Source of the DNA: Malaya genurostris
Taxonomy: Eukaryota > Arthropoda > Insecta > Diptera > Culicidae
Assembly (NCBI RefSeq): GCF_030247185.1
Contig: NC_080571.1
Coordinates: forward strand, 70,780,172 to 70,844,171
Length of the DNA: 64,000 nt
Direction: 5' to 3'
In this document: positions 51,001-61,149 of the stretch, in pieces
Numbering within the stretch: position 1 is the first letter of the stretch
How the letters are laid out: the number at the start of each line of letters is the position of its first letter
Translations under genes and position numbers: made by a program
The notes under the pieces: model-generated
Databases searched by the model: none
Told to the model about the DNA's origin: nothing
What the model saw: the letters and a program-made list of their open reading frames with translations, nothing else

Positions 51001-52715
51001 TGTTTGACCGTCTACTGATAAAAACTATCAATTAGTTAAGATTTGAGGCCGATTTAGAAAACTTTTCACGGGTTTTCGGTGAGTCGAATGGTTTGACATG
51101 TTTTTAAGTACAGAAACACGTCAATTTATACGTATGTATGTTTTTTATGAATTTTATCATAATAATTGTGTCGCGTCACTTGTAAATTTAATATTTTTTC
51201 ACTGTGCACTATACGGGTACGTAACAACCGGTTATGCCAGGTCTGTAGATTTGTCTGTAAATCTGCAGATTTGGGGTATAGTGCTGCAGACATTTTTTGT
51301 TGTGCTGACTTTTACAGACTTTTGAAATTCTCGCAGACTTTTGCAGACTTTTGAAGTTCTCGCTGACTTTCGCCTATATTTACAGACTTTTGAAATTTCC
51401 GCGACCTTTTGTTTTTTTTTTGCTCGCAAAGTCAGTTTTGCGTGTCATACTTTATAGAGAAATTGCTGCCAGCAAGACATACTTGCTGACTGCAGATTTT
51501 TTTTTTCAGATTTACAGACCCTGTCTGCAGATATTTGAAATTTTTACCTGGCATCTTTGCACAGTACTGCTGTCACCATCCACCTCTAATCTATCTACAG
51601 CGTATTGTACATCGTGTGATAATTCTTGTCGAAATAGGAAGCGGTTGTAGACGTACATTCGCTAACTCATTAGTTCAAATCTCTAGTCTAAACATTCTAG
51701 AACCCATTATGATACGTCAACGACCCATCACCGAAAACAGTTAGAACCAGCTATTGGTGAATGCCGACACTCAAATGACTAATGACTTTGTTTTTTTGCG
51801 TATGAAATTAGCCTTGATCGGAGCATGTTTCAAGTTTTGTTAATCACACTCGCCTCTGGTACTGATTAACATTAGCTTCGTATTAAATAGTCTGCGCGGT
51901 TATGGTATTACCAAATACATTTTGTATTTGTATTTGTATTTGATTTATGGTATTACCCACCAGATTTCAATATTTTTGTCTGATATGAAAATGTGCTTTT
52001 TATTTTATGAGTCATACCAAATTCATATAAAAAATCTACGCGATCCCAGAATGACGTACCGCGATCAGTGACGTATAAACGGCTATCTGCTGTACGTAAA
52101 CGAAATTACAAGATCCGCTTCAAACCGCTTCGAGATGGAAACAACCTTCATCAGATGGATCTTCGCGATAATCGTTAGCCTTCACTGTGTACTTATTAGC
52201 AGTAGGCCATGCACTTTATTAGATAACTGTACAATCAGTTGTTATCAACTGGTCATAACTAGCTATATGAATTTACAAGCTAAATTGTGTTTCTCATGTG
52301 ACAAGTGACAACTGCTGTCGAAATCCGTGCTGTTATTGTGAAGTAGTGAATTGACAAACAGGCGATTTGATAACGTTTGAGTGAGTGATAAAGAAATCAA
52401 ACATGTTTGAGAAAGTTAATGTTATCTTCATTGCTTGAGAATTCACAGGTAGTTCCATTTTCTTGTCGATGAGATGTGCAGAATGATTTTACTACATCCT
52501 GTTCCCTGGTATTTTCTTTTATTTGCATCCACAAGAATCAATAACACTGATAGCGGTAGGTTAACAAACAACTGCATCGATCCAGTTTGACTTACCTTCT
52601 GGTCGAATTCATAGTGATTATTGATTACAAACTGCTTGGTAGCTACTGCCGAGAAGGAAAATGTTTTCCTGATGAACCGCTGACCCAGTCCTGGATTGCG
52701 GAGGATACGAAGCAT
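47757..52715 (-). CDS. Mitochondrial thioredoxin with WCDPC active site
   Basis: Join (minus) 52715-52596 and 48041-47757, 134 aa. Residues 1 to about 25 (MLRILRNPGLGQRFIRKTFS) are basic, amphipathic and free of acidic residues, a matrix-targeting presequence. The rest is one thioredoxin fold: FVINNHYEFDQK|VINSDNPVI, active site W56-C57-D58-P59-C60-K61, cis-Pro P100 in AVPAV, and G108. Both redox Cys are present, so disulfide exchange is possible. Two unusual features: Asp replaces Gly in the usual WCGPC, and Asn51 replaces the buried Asp (VNFHAEW instead of VDFHAxW) that assists proton transfer. Classical mitochondrial thioredoxin works with thioredoxin reductase and peroxiredoxin. This protein is probably a divergent paralogue (I believe a Drosophila counterpart such as CG8517 exists, unverified). 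The 4.55-kb intron carries transposons. Confidence 0.93.
48042..49360 (-). other. Thioredoxin intron, 3' part
   Basis: No gene seen. The words 'gtatgag', 'gcaaag' and 'gagagaaactgg' around 48480-48760 and 49080-49220 suggest decayed repeats but no ends are visible. Confidence 0.35.
49378..49659. mobile_element. hAT-type MITE, 282 bp, with 8-bp duplication GTTTTAAT
   Basis: Ends CAGGCCCGTACTCAGG and, reversed, CAGTCACGTACCCAGAG. GTTTTAAT flanks both sides (49370-49377 and 49660-49667). A C13-type run lies near the right end. Same family as the MITE at 46145-46525 by its left end. Confidence 0.85.
49719..50990 (+). mobile_element. ITmD37E transposon, decayed
   Basis: The left end ACGGGTGGCAACTAAAATTT follows a TA (49717-49718). 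The right end retains only 'ttccaaaattttagt', so its outermost bases are lost. It encodes a broken transposase whose catalytic spacing (37 residues between the second acidic residue and the Glu) identifies the ITmD37E group. Confidence 0.82.
49876..50985 (+). pseudogene. ITmD37E transposase remnant
   Basis: Starts MPSKQEVFRERIVQFYELQI. Blocks appear in several frames: FVLDNESYSP (first catalytic Asp region), FWPEKASSHCAKNT (second acidic residue, Glu where Asp is usual), HSIPFVPKNHNPINLPQCRL and IEDFFG (catalytic Glu). At least five stops or frame shifts. Inactive. Confidence 0.82.
51236..51555. repeat. CTGCAGA/TTTGAAAT-rich inverted-end repeat (possible MITE)
   Basis: 'tgccaggtctgtagatttgt' on the left and 'gatatttgaaatttttacct' then 'ggca' on the right are partly inverted. 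The interior repeats 'gcagacttttgaaattctcg'. No clear flanking duplication. Non-coding. Confidence 0.45.
51560..52590 (-). other. Thioredoxin intron, 5' part
   Basis: No gene or clear element. Confidence 0.4.
52596..52715 (-). CDS. Thioredoxin exon 1
   Basis: 40 whole codons ending ...NNHYEFDQK before AAG|GTAAGT. The frame is open for 21 more codons upstream to 52778, but the ATG at 52715 gives a typical presequence, while the upstream part starts with acidic and hydrophobic residues and is taken as leader. Confidence 0.9.
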
Positions 52716-52719
52716 TCTA

Positions 52720-54560
52720 TTATCTCTGCAACGATATTGCAACAACACAACTACATCAGATTTGAGCGTAAATGTCATTTACCTATTATATAAAGTGCAA
52801 GAACACACACTTGAATCAATCAAGTCTGTCAATGGATTGCATCATTTTTTGTCGCAAACTTTCTAGTTATGATTTATGTGTATTTTTATCTCAGTTCAAC
52901 AGATTCTATCCTAGCCTTAGAAACTATTGTATCAGCACACTATTATTAAACATATATCTCACACAAAGTTCAATAGTTCCACTGCGTGCCACAGATGAAA
53001 AAAAAATCCGCAATGTCTTAATACTCGCGCACTGTACGTTGGCGTGACAATATTTATGAATCTACACTTTGTTTTGAGGTGACGTCACCATATGTCACTT
53101 CTAAACTCAGTATGTTTGACGTCTTTGGATGGGTAATAATTGTTTTTTCGTTCCCACATTACAGATTTTCATTCGAGTTAATTAGTTCTGAAAAGGTATT
53201 CAAGCACAGTGGAACGTTTGTATGTTCATTCGAGGAACTAACAGAATCAAATTTCGCGAGAAAACCTCATTAAATTAAAATTTACTATATTTTAGCACTC
53301 ACTTGGACAATACCTAGTATTTTTACATGAATATTTGATTAATTTTAGCTAAAACTACACATTTTGGTAGTAATTTGTTAAGTTTCGAAATTGAATACTC
53401 CGGAATAGATCTATTCGAAGGATCGTTGTCTGAGTTACTGCAAAGTAACTGATGGGCGCATGGTTTCAATAGTCAAATATAGTCCTTCTTTACTTCATTC
53501 ATACTTCGGTTCACCAATACATCAGCACATATCACGCGCTGTGTAGAGGTATCGCTAGCAGAGTATGAATGAAGTTGTGACGTGCTGTACTGTAAACTTT
53601 TATTTGTATCATTCGAGTATGAAAATATGTGTGTGACAATGAAACCAGTGCAGTAGGAGAATGTACCCGACGGTGGATGCTTTAGGTATAGATAAAAAAA
53701 TAAACCATTTATTTTACAGCATAAACTATTGATTCAAAATTAGATCTATTGGTTACAATTCATTTTATTGTATCTTGACAAGATTTTTTCCGTTTCCAAC
53801 GATTCAATATATTGTTTCTTCAATTCTACAATTGAATTCATTGTACATGTGGTGTTTCAAACAATATGCAAACTGTACATTTAATAGTTTTCCAAGAAAA
53901 CATGTATGAGAAAATTTTAGGATTTGAATTGTTACGATACTTAACAACCTTTACATTCTATTGTAAAAAGCATGTTCTCAATTAATTGAATAGTGTATAA
54001 CAATACATGAAAATATTGTTTGATGGTCAAAGCAAAATTGTGGAAGGTTTTGTAACAGCAAATCGTATTGTTTTTCTGCAATATTTTTCATTCGGGCAAG
54101 TTGGCCGTATCTGCTTCAAATACGCCACTCTAGAAGCCTGCTATGATTGGTGAATCACAAGCAAACAGATATAGCAATTCTATCGCTTATATTGAAGCTG
54201 AATTTTTACTGGTGCACACGAATAGTGTGATTAGATACAGACGTAACTCTTCAGTCGTTTGCATGGTTATTTCGAATGCAACTTTAGTTAGGCTTATACT
54301 CGCTCGCGTTATGATGGCACCACTGAAGTTCTCGTTAAGATATTCCTATCACAAGCAAAGATGCCATTTATACAGTTTTATCTGTTTTATACAGATTTTA
54401 ACATGCGCATATAGATTTAATAAAGAGTACAGATTTTAGACAGATTTCCTAAATTTAATACAGATGTATACAGATTCTACAAAAAATTTTTTTTCGAATT
54501 ATCGACTTTCGATTTAAAATTTTTTTTTAAGATGACACTAAGTCTCGTTTCATGCAATTC
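52720..54560. other. Intergenic
   Basis: No gene is supported. A TATATAA at 52786-52792 lies just upstream of the thioredoxin start but reads more naturally on +. 54370-54490 repeats 'acagatt' words like those at 51.3 and 56.8 kb, a decayed MITE. Confidence 0.35.
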
Positions 54561-54564
54561 TAAG

Positions 54565-55280
54565 ACGTTTGACATAAAAAAAAATTCAATTTCGGAAATC
54601 TCATGAACCTATGGTTATTTTTCAAGATCGAAAATTTTCAAACCTCAACCGCCGGGTAGCACCCCTTACCTATGTCCGATTTAGCTCAAATTTTGCATGG
54701 GGATTTTTTTGAAGGTGCTTAAACTTTTGAACAATAGCGCTTAACGAAATTTGAGGTGATCCCAACATATTTGGCACCCTTATATACATTAGAGCGATGA
54801 AAAAACAACGTGTTTTGTCGAGTGCGTCACTTATACCATTATATCTCCACACAGCCATTTGATATTCGAACTTGATCAATGGCCCAATAGTAGCTTTCAA
54901 ACGAGTCTAAGCTTGTTAAAATCGGTTCAGCCATCTCCGAGGTACTTACGCTGTAAAAAATCAACGCGTTTTGTCGGTTACGTCACTTATACCAACATAT
55001 CTCCGGAACCAGAAGTCGCAGCCATTTGATCTTTGAATTTGATCAATGGCCCAATAATAGCTATCAAACGAGCCTTAGTTTGTTAAAATAGGTTCAGCCA
55101 TCTCTGAGAAAATTGAGCGGTAAAAATATCTTCGAAAAGTGCACACACATACACACAGACATTTTCCGATCTCGTCGAACTGAGTCGAATGGTATATAAC
55201 ACTATGGGTCTCCGAGGCTCCGTTCGAAAGTCGGTTTTTCCAGCAATTCTATTACCTTTCTATAGAGAAAGGCAAAAAAT
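54565..55280 (+). repeat. Repeat family B, near-complete copy
   Basis: 'tttcaagatcgaaaattttc', three 'cagccatct' blocks with 'atatctcc', a CA tract at 55143-55160, the box 'tcgaactgagtcgaatggta' and an 'agagaaaggcaaaa' end. The end is shared with family A, so the two may be subfamilies. Non-coding. Confidence 0.6.
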
Positions 55281-55289
55281 TTGATTTCG

Positions 55290-56115
55290 GAAAGTCCCGA
55301 AGACGATTTATTTATAGAAATTTTTTTTTTGCTGTTACAACAGATCTGGACGTTTCATGCATTTCTACGAGTTTTTTACGTGAATTTTTTAGGTTACGTG
55401 TTTTTTTCCTTAGATACAATTTTTTTTGCGAATATCTGTGTTTTTACACGGATTTCTGAAGTAACGTGGTGTTTTTGTCCGGTTAAAAAAACTCGGTGCG
55501 TATCCCTCCCGTAAAATACACGAACACTTGAGGAGCGCATTTATTCGCAACGCATTCAATTAGTACATAGCTCATAAATAAATTTGTAAACATCACTTAA
55601 GGAATCGTAACTTATTTTAGGAGAATTAAATTAGACTAAATAAATTTAAATTTATTTTTTTTCTTCCTGCTTTTCCTACTGATTTTTATTGCTTTTCTCA
55701 ATTCTGAAAATTATCATTACGATAAACCCCCAATCTAAAAATGAATATTTTTCGGTTGTAGAGAACAAGTCGTGCTATTAAAAACTTAGGTACTCTTAAA
55801 ACTTTTCTAATCAGGGAGATACCGAAAAAGAAAACGTATAATAAATACATTTTTTCAGAAATCGGCATGAAAAATCCAAAACAAATAGCTTCATAAATTT
55901 ACTCGGCGAATCACAGTTGTAGAAAACTGTGTAGCAGAGGAATATCCGAAAAAAATTGTGGTAAAATATTATCATACAGGGATACATTGAAAATGCTTCT
56001 TAATCCACCTAGTGGTCTGATAATTTCCCGCTCTCTTGCCATTCAAATAGTCTCATTAAAACATTTGTAAGATTCAATCCTCGGCCATTAGTATTGTGAG
56101 CTTATTAAATAACCT
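55290..56115. other. Intergenic, with repeat end
   Basis: AT-rich with no gene. 'aatccacctagtggtctgat' at 56001 is the beginning of a truncated family A/B repeat. Confidence 0.4.
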
Positions 56116-56314
56116 ACTACCTTGATCAAAAAGTTCCCGGAATCACCACCGTGTGGCGCTCTCATTCACCCGATTAGATTTTTTTCTGTGTTGTCACATC
56201 TGTCATTGATATTCTATCAAATTTTCAGATTGATAGCTGGACATTTGTAAAAGTTACGCTGTATTGAGTACATCTGTGATAGTGCGTGTCCTTGATTTTC
56301 TACAATTTTCCAAA

Positions 56315-57350
56315 TGGAATTGAATTTGCAACAAGTTTGCATTAAATTTTGCGTTAAAAACGATGCGATGACATTGCAAATGTTAAAAGAGTGTTTTGGT
56401 AACAATACTCTGTAGAAAACAATCGTTTATCAGTGGCACTAACGTTTCAGAAAATCACATCACTTCAGTCGAGAAAGAAGGCGATGCTCATAGTTTTCAT
56501 TGATTATAGGGGGTTGTGTGAACACATGAATTCTTTCAACAAGGCCAGACCATCAACAAGAAGTATTATTTGGGCGTTATAAGACGTTTGCGTGAAGCAA
56601 TTCACCGAAAAAGACCAGATTTGTGACTAAACAACTCGTTGTTCGTGAATGTTTGGCTAAAAACGAAACGAATACCATTCAGCAATCACCGAATTCACCT
56701 AATTTGGCCGAATACTGAATATAAAAAATGTTTCGAGGATTAGATCAAGCGCTTGCATGAGTGTGTTGCAGTCAGGGTTGCCACATTTAAATCTGCATTT
56801 TTCAGAAGAAAAATCTGTAAATATGTATCGGGAGCTCAAAAACCTGTATTGAAAATCTGTATATAGAAGTGATAAGAAATCGAAGCACAACGGAATGAAA
56901 AAGTCTTTAGAACCCAAATTGAAAGAAACCAACACTTTTCTTAGTCTGAATGTTATGATTTTGTAGTTGAAAAAATGCTGGAAGTTGTTTTTGCATTGGA
57001 GCCTTTCGAAATAATGATTTGACGAAAAACTTTCAAAATCCAACCTGAAAGTGAAACTTAATCTGATTGATCAATTGGCACATCTTTCTTCTTTACTACC
57101 TTAGGTTATGGCCATCTTTTCATCTTATCAGAAGCAATTTTTGAAAGCATAAGCAATTTTTAATTCACGCTATCAAAAATCTGTACAAATCTGTATTTAT
57201 TGCCAGAAATCTTTAATCTGCATATACAGAATCTTGGTCACAAATTTATCTGAAAAATCTGTAAAATGCAGATAATCTGTATATGTGGCAACCCTGGTTG
57301 CAGTCGATGGGGAGTACTTTGAAGAGGGCAATATCGATTCTAAAGCATAA
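56315..57350 (+). pseudogene. mariner transposase remnant
   Basis: Reads ME-LNLQQVCIKFCVKN, then a helix-turn-helix, a jump to FFQQGQTINKKYYLGVIRRL and a C-terminal IKRLHECVAV. After the MITE it ends DGEYFEEGNI. Many stops and the whole catalytic core missing. Confidence 0.7.
56771..57296. mobile_element. hAT-type MITE, 526 bp, with 8-bp duplication GTTGCAGT
   Basis: Inverted ends CAGGGTTGCCACAT and ATGTGGCAACCCTG are perfect over 14 bp. GTTGCAGT flanks both sides (56763-56770 and 57297-57304). The interior is rich in 'aaatctgta' words. A minus-strand frame inside it (57043-56699) is not a gene. Confidence 0.92.
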
Positions 57351-57404
57351 TCTTGTATTTTTAAATTTTTGAATGAATTCCGGGAACTTTTTGATCAAAA
57401 TAGT

Positions 57405-58385
57405 AATTGTAAATTTCAAACAAGTCTAAGTCTATCAAACTCGATTCATTCATCACCGACAAATTTTGTTGCATTGAAAAAAACTGGGATTTGTCGGTTA
57501 CGTCACATAGAAGATTACATATTTCGAATCCGAAATGTTCGCCATAATCCTTTCAAGTTTGATTAGCATTCTTAGCTTTCAAATAAACCTAAGTTAATCG
57601 AAATTCGTCAAGTCAGCTTCGAGAAAATTCATCCGATGAAAAATGTGCGATTAGTCAGTTACCACATTTTATACTATTTTATCTTCAGATTTGGAAGTGA
57701 CAATCGTTTGATTTTCGAACTTCAAATAAATTCAACGGTAGCTTTCGAACGAGCTTAGACTTGTAGAATTCGGCTCTGCCATCTTTGAGAAAATTTAGCG
57801 GTAAAAAACAACGCGTTTTAACGTCACTTATACCATTATATTTCTGGAACTAGAAGTGACAGCTATTTGATCTTCGAACATGATCAATGGTCATGTCATG
57901 GTCATGATCCAATAGTAGCTATCAAACGAGCCTAAGTTTGTTTAAAATTTGGTCTTGTTGAAGCGGTAATTTTTTTTAATGTGCCTACGCCTTCACACAC
58001 AAACATTTTCCGATCTCGTCGAGCGGAGTCAAATGGTATATAAAGTTATGGTTCTTCGAGGCCCCGTTAAAACATCGGTGTTTCCAGCAATTCTAAACCT
58101 GTGCTAATTTGTAAAACAATTTTAGATAGATCCACCGGAACCGGAAGAGTCTGTCGTTTGAACCTAAGATTGTGGACATCGGTTCAGTCATCTCCGAGAA
58201 AATTGTGCGGATAATACAAATTTTGAAAGTTGCACACACACATACATTTTACGATTTCGTCGAGCTGAATCGATTGGTGTGACCATCGAAAGTCTGCGAT
58301 ATTCCGATCAGAAGTCTGTTCTTCAGCGATTCAATATCCTTTCAATAGATAACAGTAAAAAGTATGAGGAAAGTCTCACACGGAA
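57405..58385 (+). repeat. Repeat family B, diverged copies
   Basis: Shares 'ttgtcggttacgtcac', 'gtagctatcaaacgagcc', 'ttttccgatctcgtcgag' and 'cagcaattct' with 54565-55280. Two partial copies in tandem. Non-coding. Confidence 0.55.
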
Positions 58386-58496
58386 AGGCCAAAATCAGTG
58401 TCTTGATAAAAAAATTTGTTAAATTTTCTGATTTTTAGAACAATCTTACTAATTTTTGACATGAACATACGCATTAATTTACTATTAGCAAAGTCA

Positions 58497-58707
58497 AAGC
58501 AAAGTCTTGGCATTACATTCCTTTTGTGGAATTTGGCCTTTCTGTTTCAACAGACTTCGCAGCCGATTCTTGGTTTACAGAATCATTGCATGGCTAGTAC
58601 TATGGATCCTACTGACACTAAGAATCCTTCCAGGTCGGGACTCGAACATACGACAACTGGCTTGTAAGACCAGCGTCCTATGCGTTTAACCGCCAACCCG
58701 GGACTAT
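58497..58707 (-). repeat. tRNA-derived SINE, reverse copy
   Basis: Mirror image of 46729-46935 over its whole length, including box B (GGGACTCGAAC on +) and the 'agtcttggcattacattcc' end. A polymorphic-looking insert-free copy. Confidence 0.85.
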
Positions 58708-58739
58708 TAGGCTACTATTAGGCACCTTTTAAAAACTCA

Positions 58740-60130
58740 CTCTGTGGAAGAATGGGTAGAACTTAATCATGAATATCTCGGGTTATACAAAACACAACAA
58801 AATTCTTTCTTCATATCATCAGAACTATGAACCGCAATTTATGATAAAATTTTAAACAATATGAAATAACTATAAATAACTTTTGGAAACAATGCGAATA
58901 ACTGATCACGCTTGCTTGCCTTTCTCGTACCAGCGACGACGGTTTTTAAGTGTAGTTAGGCACCTATCAGTCCCGTTGTTCAACTGGACGAGTATAGAAG
59001 GTAAACCATGGTTGAATTTCTTCTTGTGCTTCCGTGTAAAGCGTCGAGGTCGTCGCTTCGAGCGGTTGCCTTCAACCAGCAACAGCAATAACAGATTATT
59101 AGTAATCGCATGTATCTTCTGAATATTGGATCTGGATTCGCGAACTGAATTTTGGATTGGATCCTGGAACAAAATCTAAAAACTGAATTTATGAACTGAA
59201 TTCAAAACCTGAATTCTAAACTTAATTTCAGGTTTACAATTTAGTCTCAATTTTTTTCCAGATTACAGGTTCAGCAATTAACACTATGACTATGGAACAG
59301 AATCTTAATTCTGGATTCTGGAACTGGTTTCTTGACTAGATTATGGAACTGGATTTAGTGATTCTAATGTAGGATTGGAATAAAATTCAGGATATGATTT
59401 TTAGATCTGGATTTTGGATCTAAATATCAGATCTGAACTGAACCTGAATTTTGAACGAACCTGAATTCTGAAACTGACTTTTGAACCAAAATTTAATTCC
59501 CAAATCCAGTTACGGAATTCGGAACCTACATGCAGGAATTAAATCCTGTACTTAGACTCGGGAACTAGATTTGGAACTGAATTCAGTGTCTTTATTCTGG
59601 TTCGGAATTCTAGTTTAAAATCCTGTTCTAGAACTGCTGGATTCTGAACGTGAGTTCATTTTCTAAGTCTAGAACTAAGTTTATGAACTCAATTCTTGAT
59701 CTGGATTACAAACCAGAATTTTGCAACTGAAGTCTGAGCCTGTTCCATATTTCGAATTCAGTTCTTGAATTCAGTTGCAGTTCCTGAATTGTGATTCTGG
59801 ATTTATTCACATCCAGAATTTTGATTTCTGATGTGAATGAATAAATGATATAAAAAGTACTCAACAGTTGTAAACATCGGATAAATTCCTCAAATCGGTT
59901 CTTTTTAGCACCAATAATATATTCACAAAGGATTATGCGAAGTTTCACTCTACTGTAAATCCACAGAGAAAAAACTACTATAACATTGTTTGTTGTATTT
60001 TTTTATTCTCATTTATTCCGAATTATTTAATTGTCTTGAGAGCATGTATGAACGTGTAAAAAAAATCATGTCAGTTTTATTCGTATTCATGTCCTCCAGT
60101 TATGTCTCTGACACTACCCACTCGTCTTTT
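58740..60130 (+). repeat. Dispersed repeat family D, copy 3, with internal minisatellite
   Basis: Outer parts match 13050-13970 ('cttaatcatgaatatctcgg' at 58765, 'gtcagttttattcgtattca' at 60070). The middle is replaced by the tandem array at 59115-59820. No long frame. Confidence 0.5.
59115..59820. repeat. Degenerate tandem array of CTGAATTCTGGAA-like units
   Basis: About 700 bp of short (10-14 bp) variants of 'gaactgaattctgga', 'tctggatttggaac' and similar, without stops pattern or coding bias. A tiny version occurs at 11370-11400 in another copy of the same repeat family. Confidence 0.7.
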
Positions 60131-60139
60131 ATCAATGAA

Positions 60140-60944
60140 TAATTCTTTGAATTGAAATTCTAATCTTACGTTATCATGTGTGTTACGTTATGATTTCAAT
60201 TGGTACCATGACTTAATAATTTCCAAATAAAGTTTTCGATTGGACCAATTTGAAGTAAGATCTTATTGTTCAATTTGTAATTCTTGTATAATTTTAAGTA
60301 ATTTCCTGTCACCGTGTACACCGTACCAGGAGCTTACATACCCGGTGAGACAACACTTCCACATATAACCTTTTTGCCATATACCGAATACATATAAAAC
60401 AGTCATTCTCATATTTGGGCGTACGTGACCTTCGTACGGCTGTCACTCCTCCAAGCTTATCAGTGTGCGTAATGATTGTTATTTTTGTTTAAGTCTATGG
60501 ATGAGATAACAAGTGGAATGCGTCAAATGGACCGTTGCATTATTTGCCGAGGTGTTAATCAGTACAATGTACACACTTTTCTCCCGGTTGTTGATGAAAA
60601 GTCAAGACCAATCCATCTTCGATCCTTGGTTTATTTTTATTTTCGTGGATTTCTCCAAACGTTGATTGGTTTTTCGGTGCGGCTTCCGAGGTAATCTTCG
60701 CGGTAGTGTTTGTTAGTATATTTCAGCATTTTGTTCGTAATACATCTACCTCATTGGAAACCTGCTGTTAGTTTCAGTATTTATCTGATTTTGATTTAAA
60801 CCAAATTCGATGTTTCTTATCTCTTCGCGCGATTGATAATGTCATCACTTTATCGATGCATTATGCCAGACATGAGACACCGAGAATAAATAGGGGTGTA
60901 TAATAATATTCGGTTCCATTTACTAATATGATTTCTCTCTTTAG
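60140..60944 (+). promoter_or_regulatory. Probable upstream region and 5' exon of the 60.95-kb gene
   Basis: A frame at 60476-60694 (72 codons, with CIICRG) ends near a donor-like GTAATC at 60692. If this is a first exon it cannot continue in frame into 60945 (a TAA results), so it would be untranslated leader. Function unknown. Confidence 0.25.
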
Positions 60945-61145
60945 GTAATCATGACCACAGTGACTCGCGTTTTAGCCACCTCCAGACAGGTTCTCTGGTT
61001 GCCATTGCGAAGCATTGCCACAACATCACCTGTGTTCATAAAGCCCAGTGCCGTCGTCCAGTTCACTCAGAGTGCTGTCAATCTTCGAAACGTTAGAATG
61101 CTTCAGGAACGTAAGCCTTTTACGTCGGATTTCTTCCTACGACAG
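60945..61145 (+). CDS. First coding exon of a probable mitochondrial protein (partial gene)
   Basis: Acceptor TCTCTTTAG ends at 60944; ATG at 60951 (AATCATGACC). 65 whole codons run to CAG|GTAAGT at 61146. MTTVTRVLATSRQVLWLPLR followed by SIATTSPVF has no acidic residue in its first 46 positions and is rich in Arg, Ser and Thr, a strong matrix-targeting signal. The end (QERKPFTSDFFLRQ) starts the mature protein. I do not recognise the protein, and no following exon could be identified up to 64000; it may lie beyond the window. Confidence 0.55.
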
Positions 61146-61149
61146 GTAA

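Larger units (their letters stand above)
49361..51075 (+). repeat. Repeat family A copy, split by a MITE and an ITmD37E transposon
   Basis: Starts 'cctgttttaat' (49367-49377). It is broken by the hAT MITE, continues 'ccacctagtggtgtaatgat' to 'atcatata', and is broken again at 49719. It resumes near 51000 with 'tgaccgtctactgataaaaa'. Comparison with the intact copy at 21918-22600 fixes all insertion points. Confidence 0.7.
56120..57400 (+). mobile_element. mariner element, split by a hAT MITE
   Basis: Inverted ends 'cttgatcaaaaagttcccgg' (left) and 'ccgggaactttttgatcaaa' (right), with TA at 56118-56119 and 57401-57402. A MITE occupies 56771-57296; without it the element is about 750 bp, so it is internally deleted. 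Its terminal word and transposase resemble those of the element at 14098-15010. Confidence 0.85.

Noticed and set aside
52716..52778. Thioredoxin start at 52778
   Set aside because: The upstream 21 codons do not look like a presequence; starting at 52715 gives a typical one.
56699..57043. Minus-strand frame of 114 codons
   Set aside because: It lies almost entirely inside a hAT MITE and is non-coding repeat.
60476..60694. Zinc-finger-like protein with CIICRG
   Set aside because: Only one CxxC is present, and it cannot be joined in frame to the next exon.
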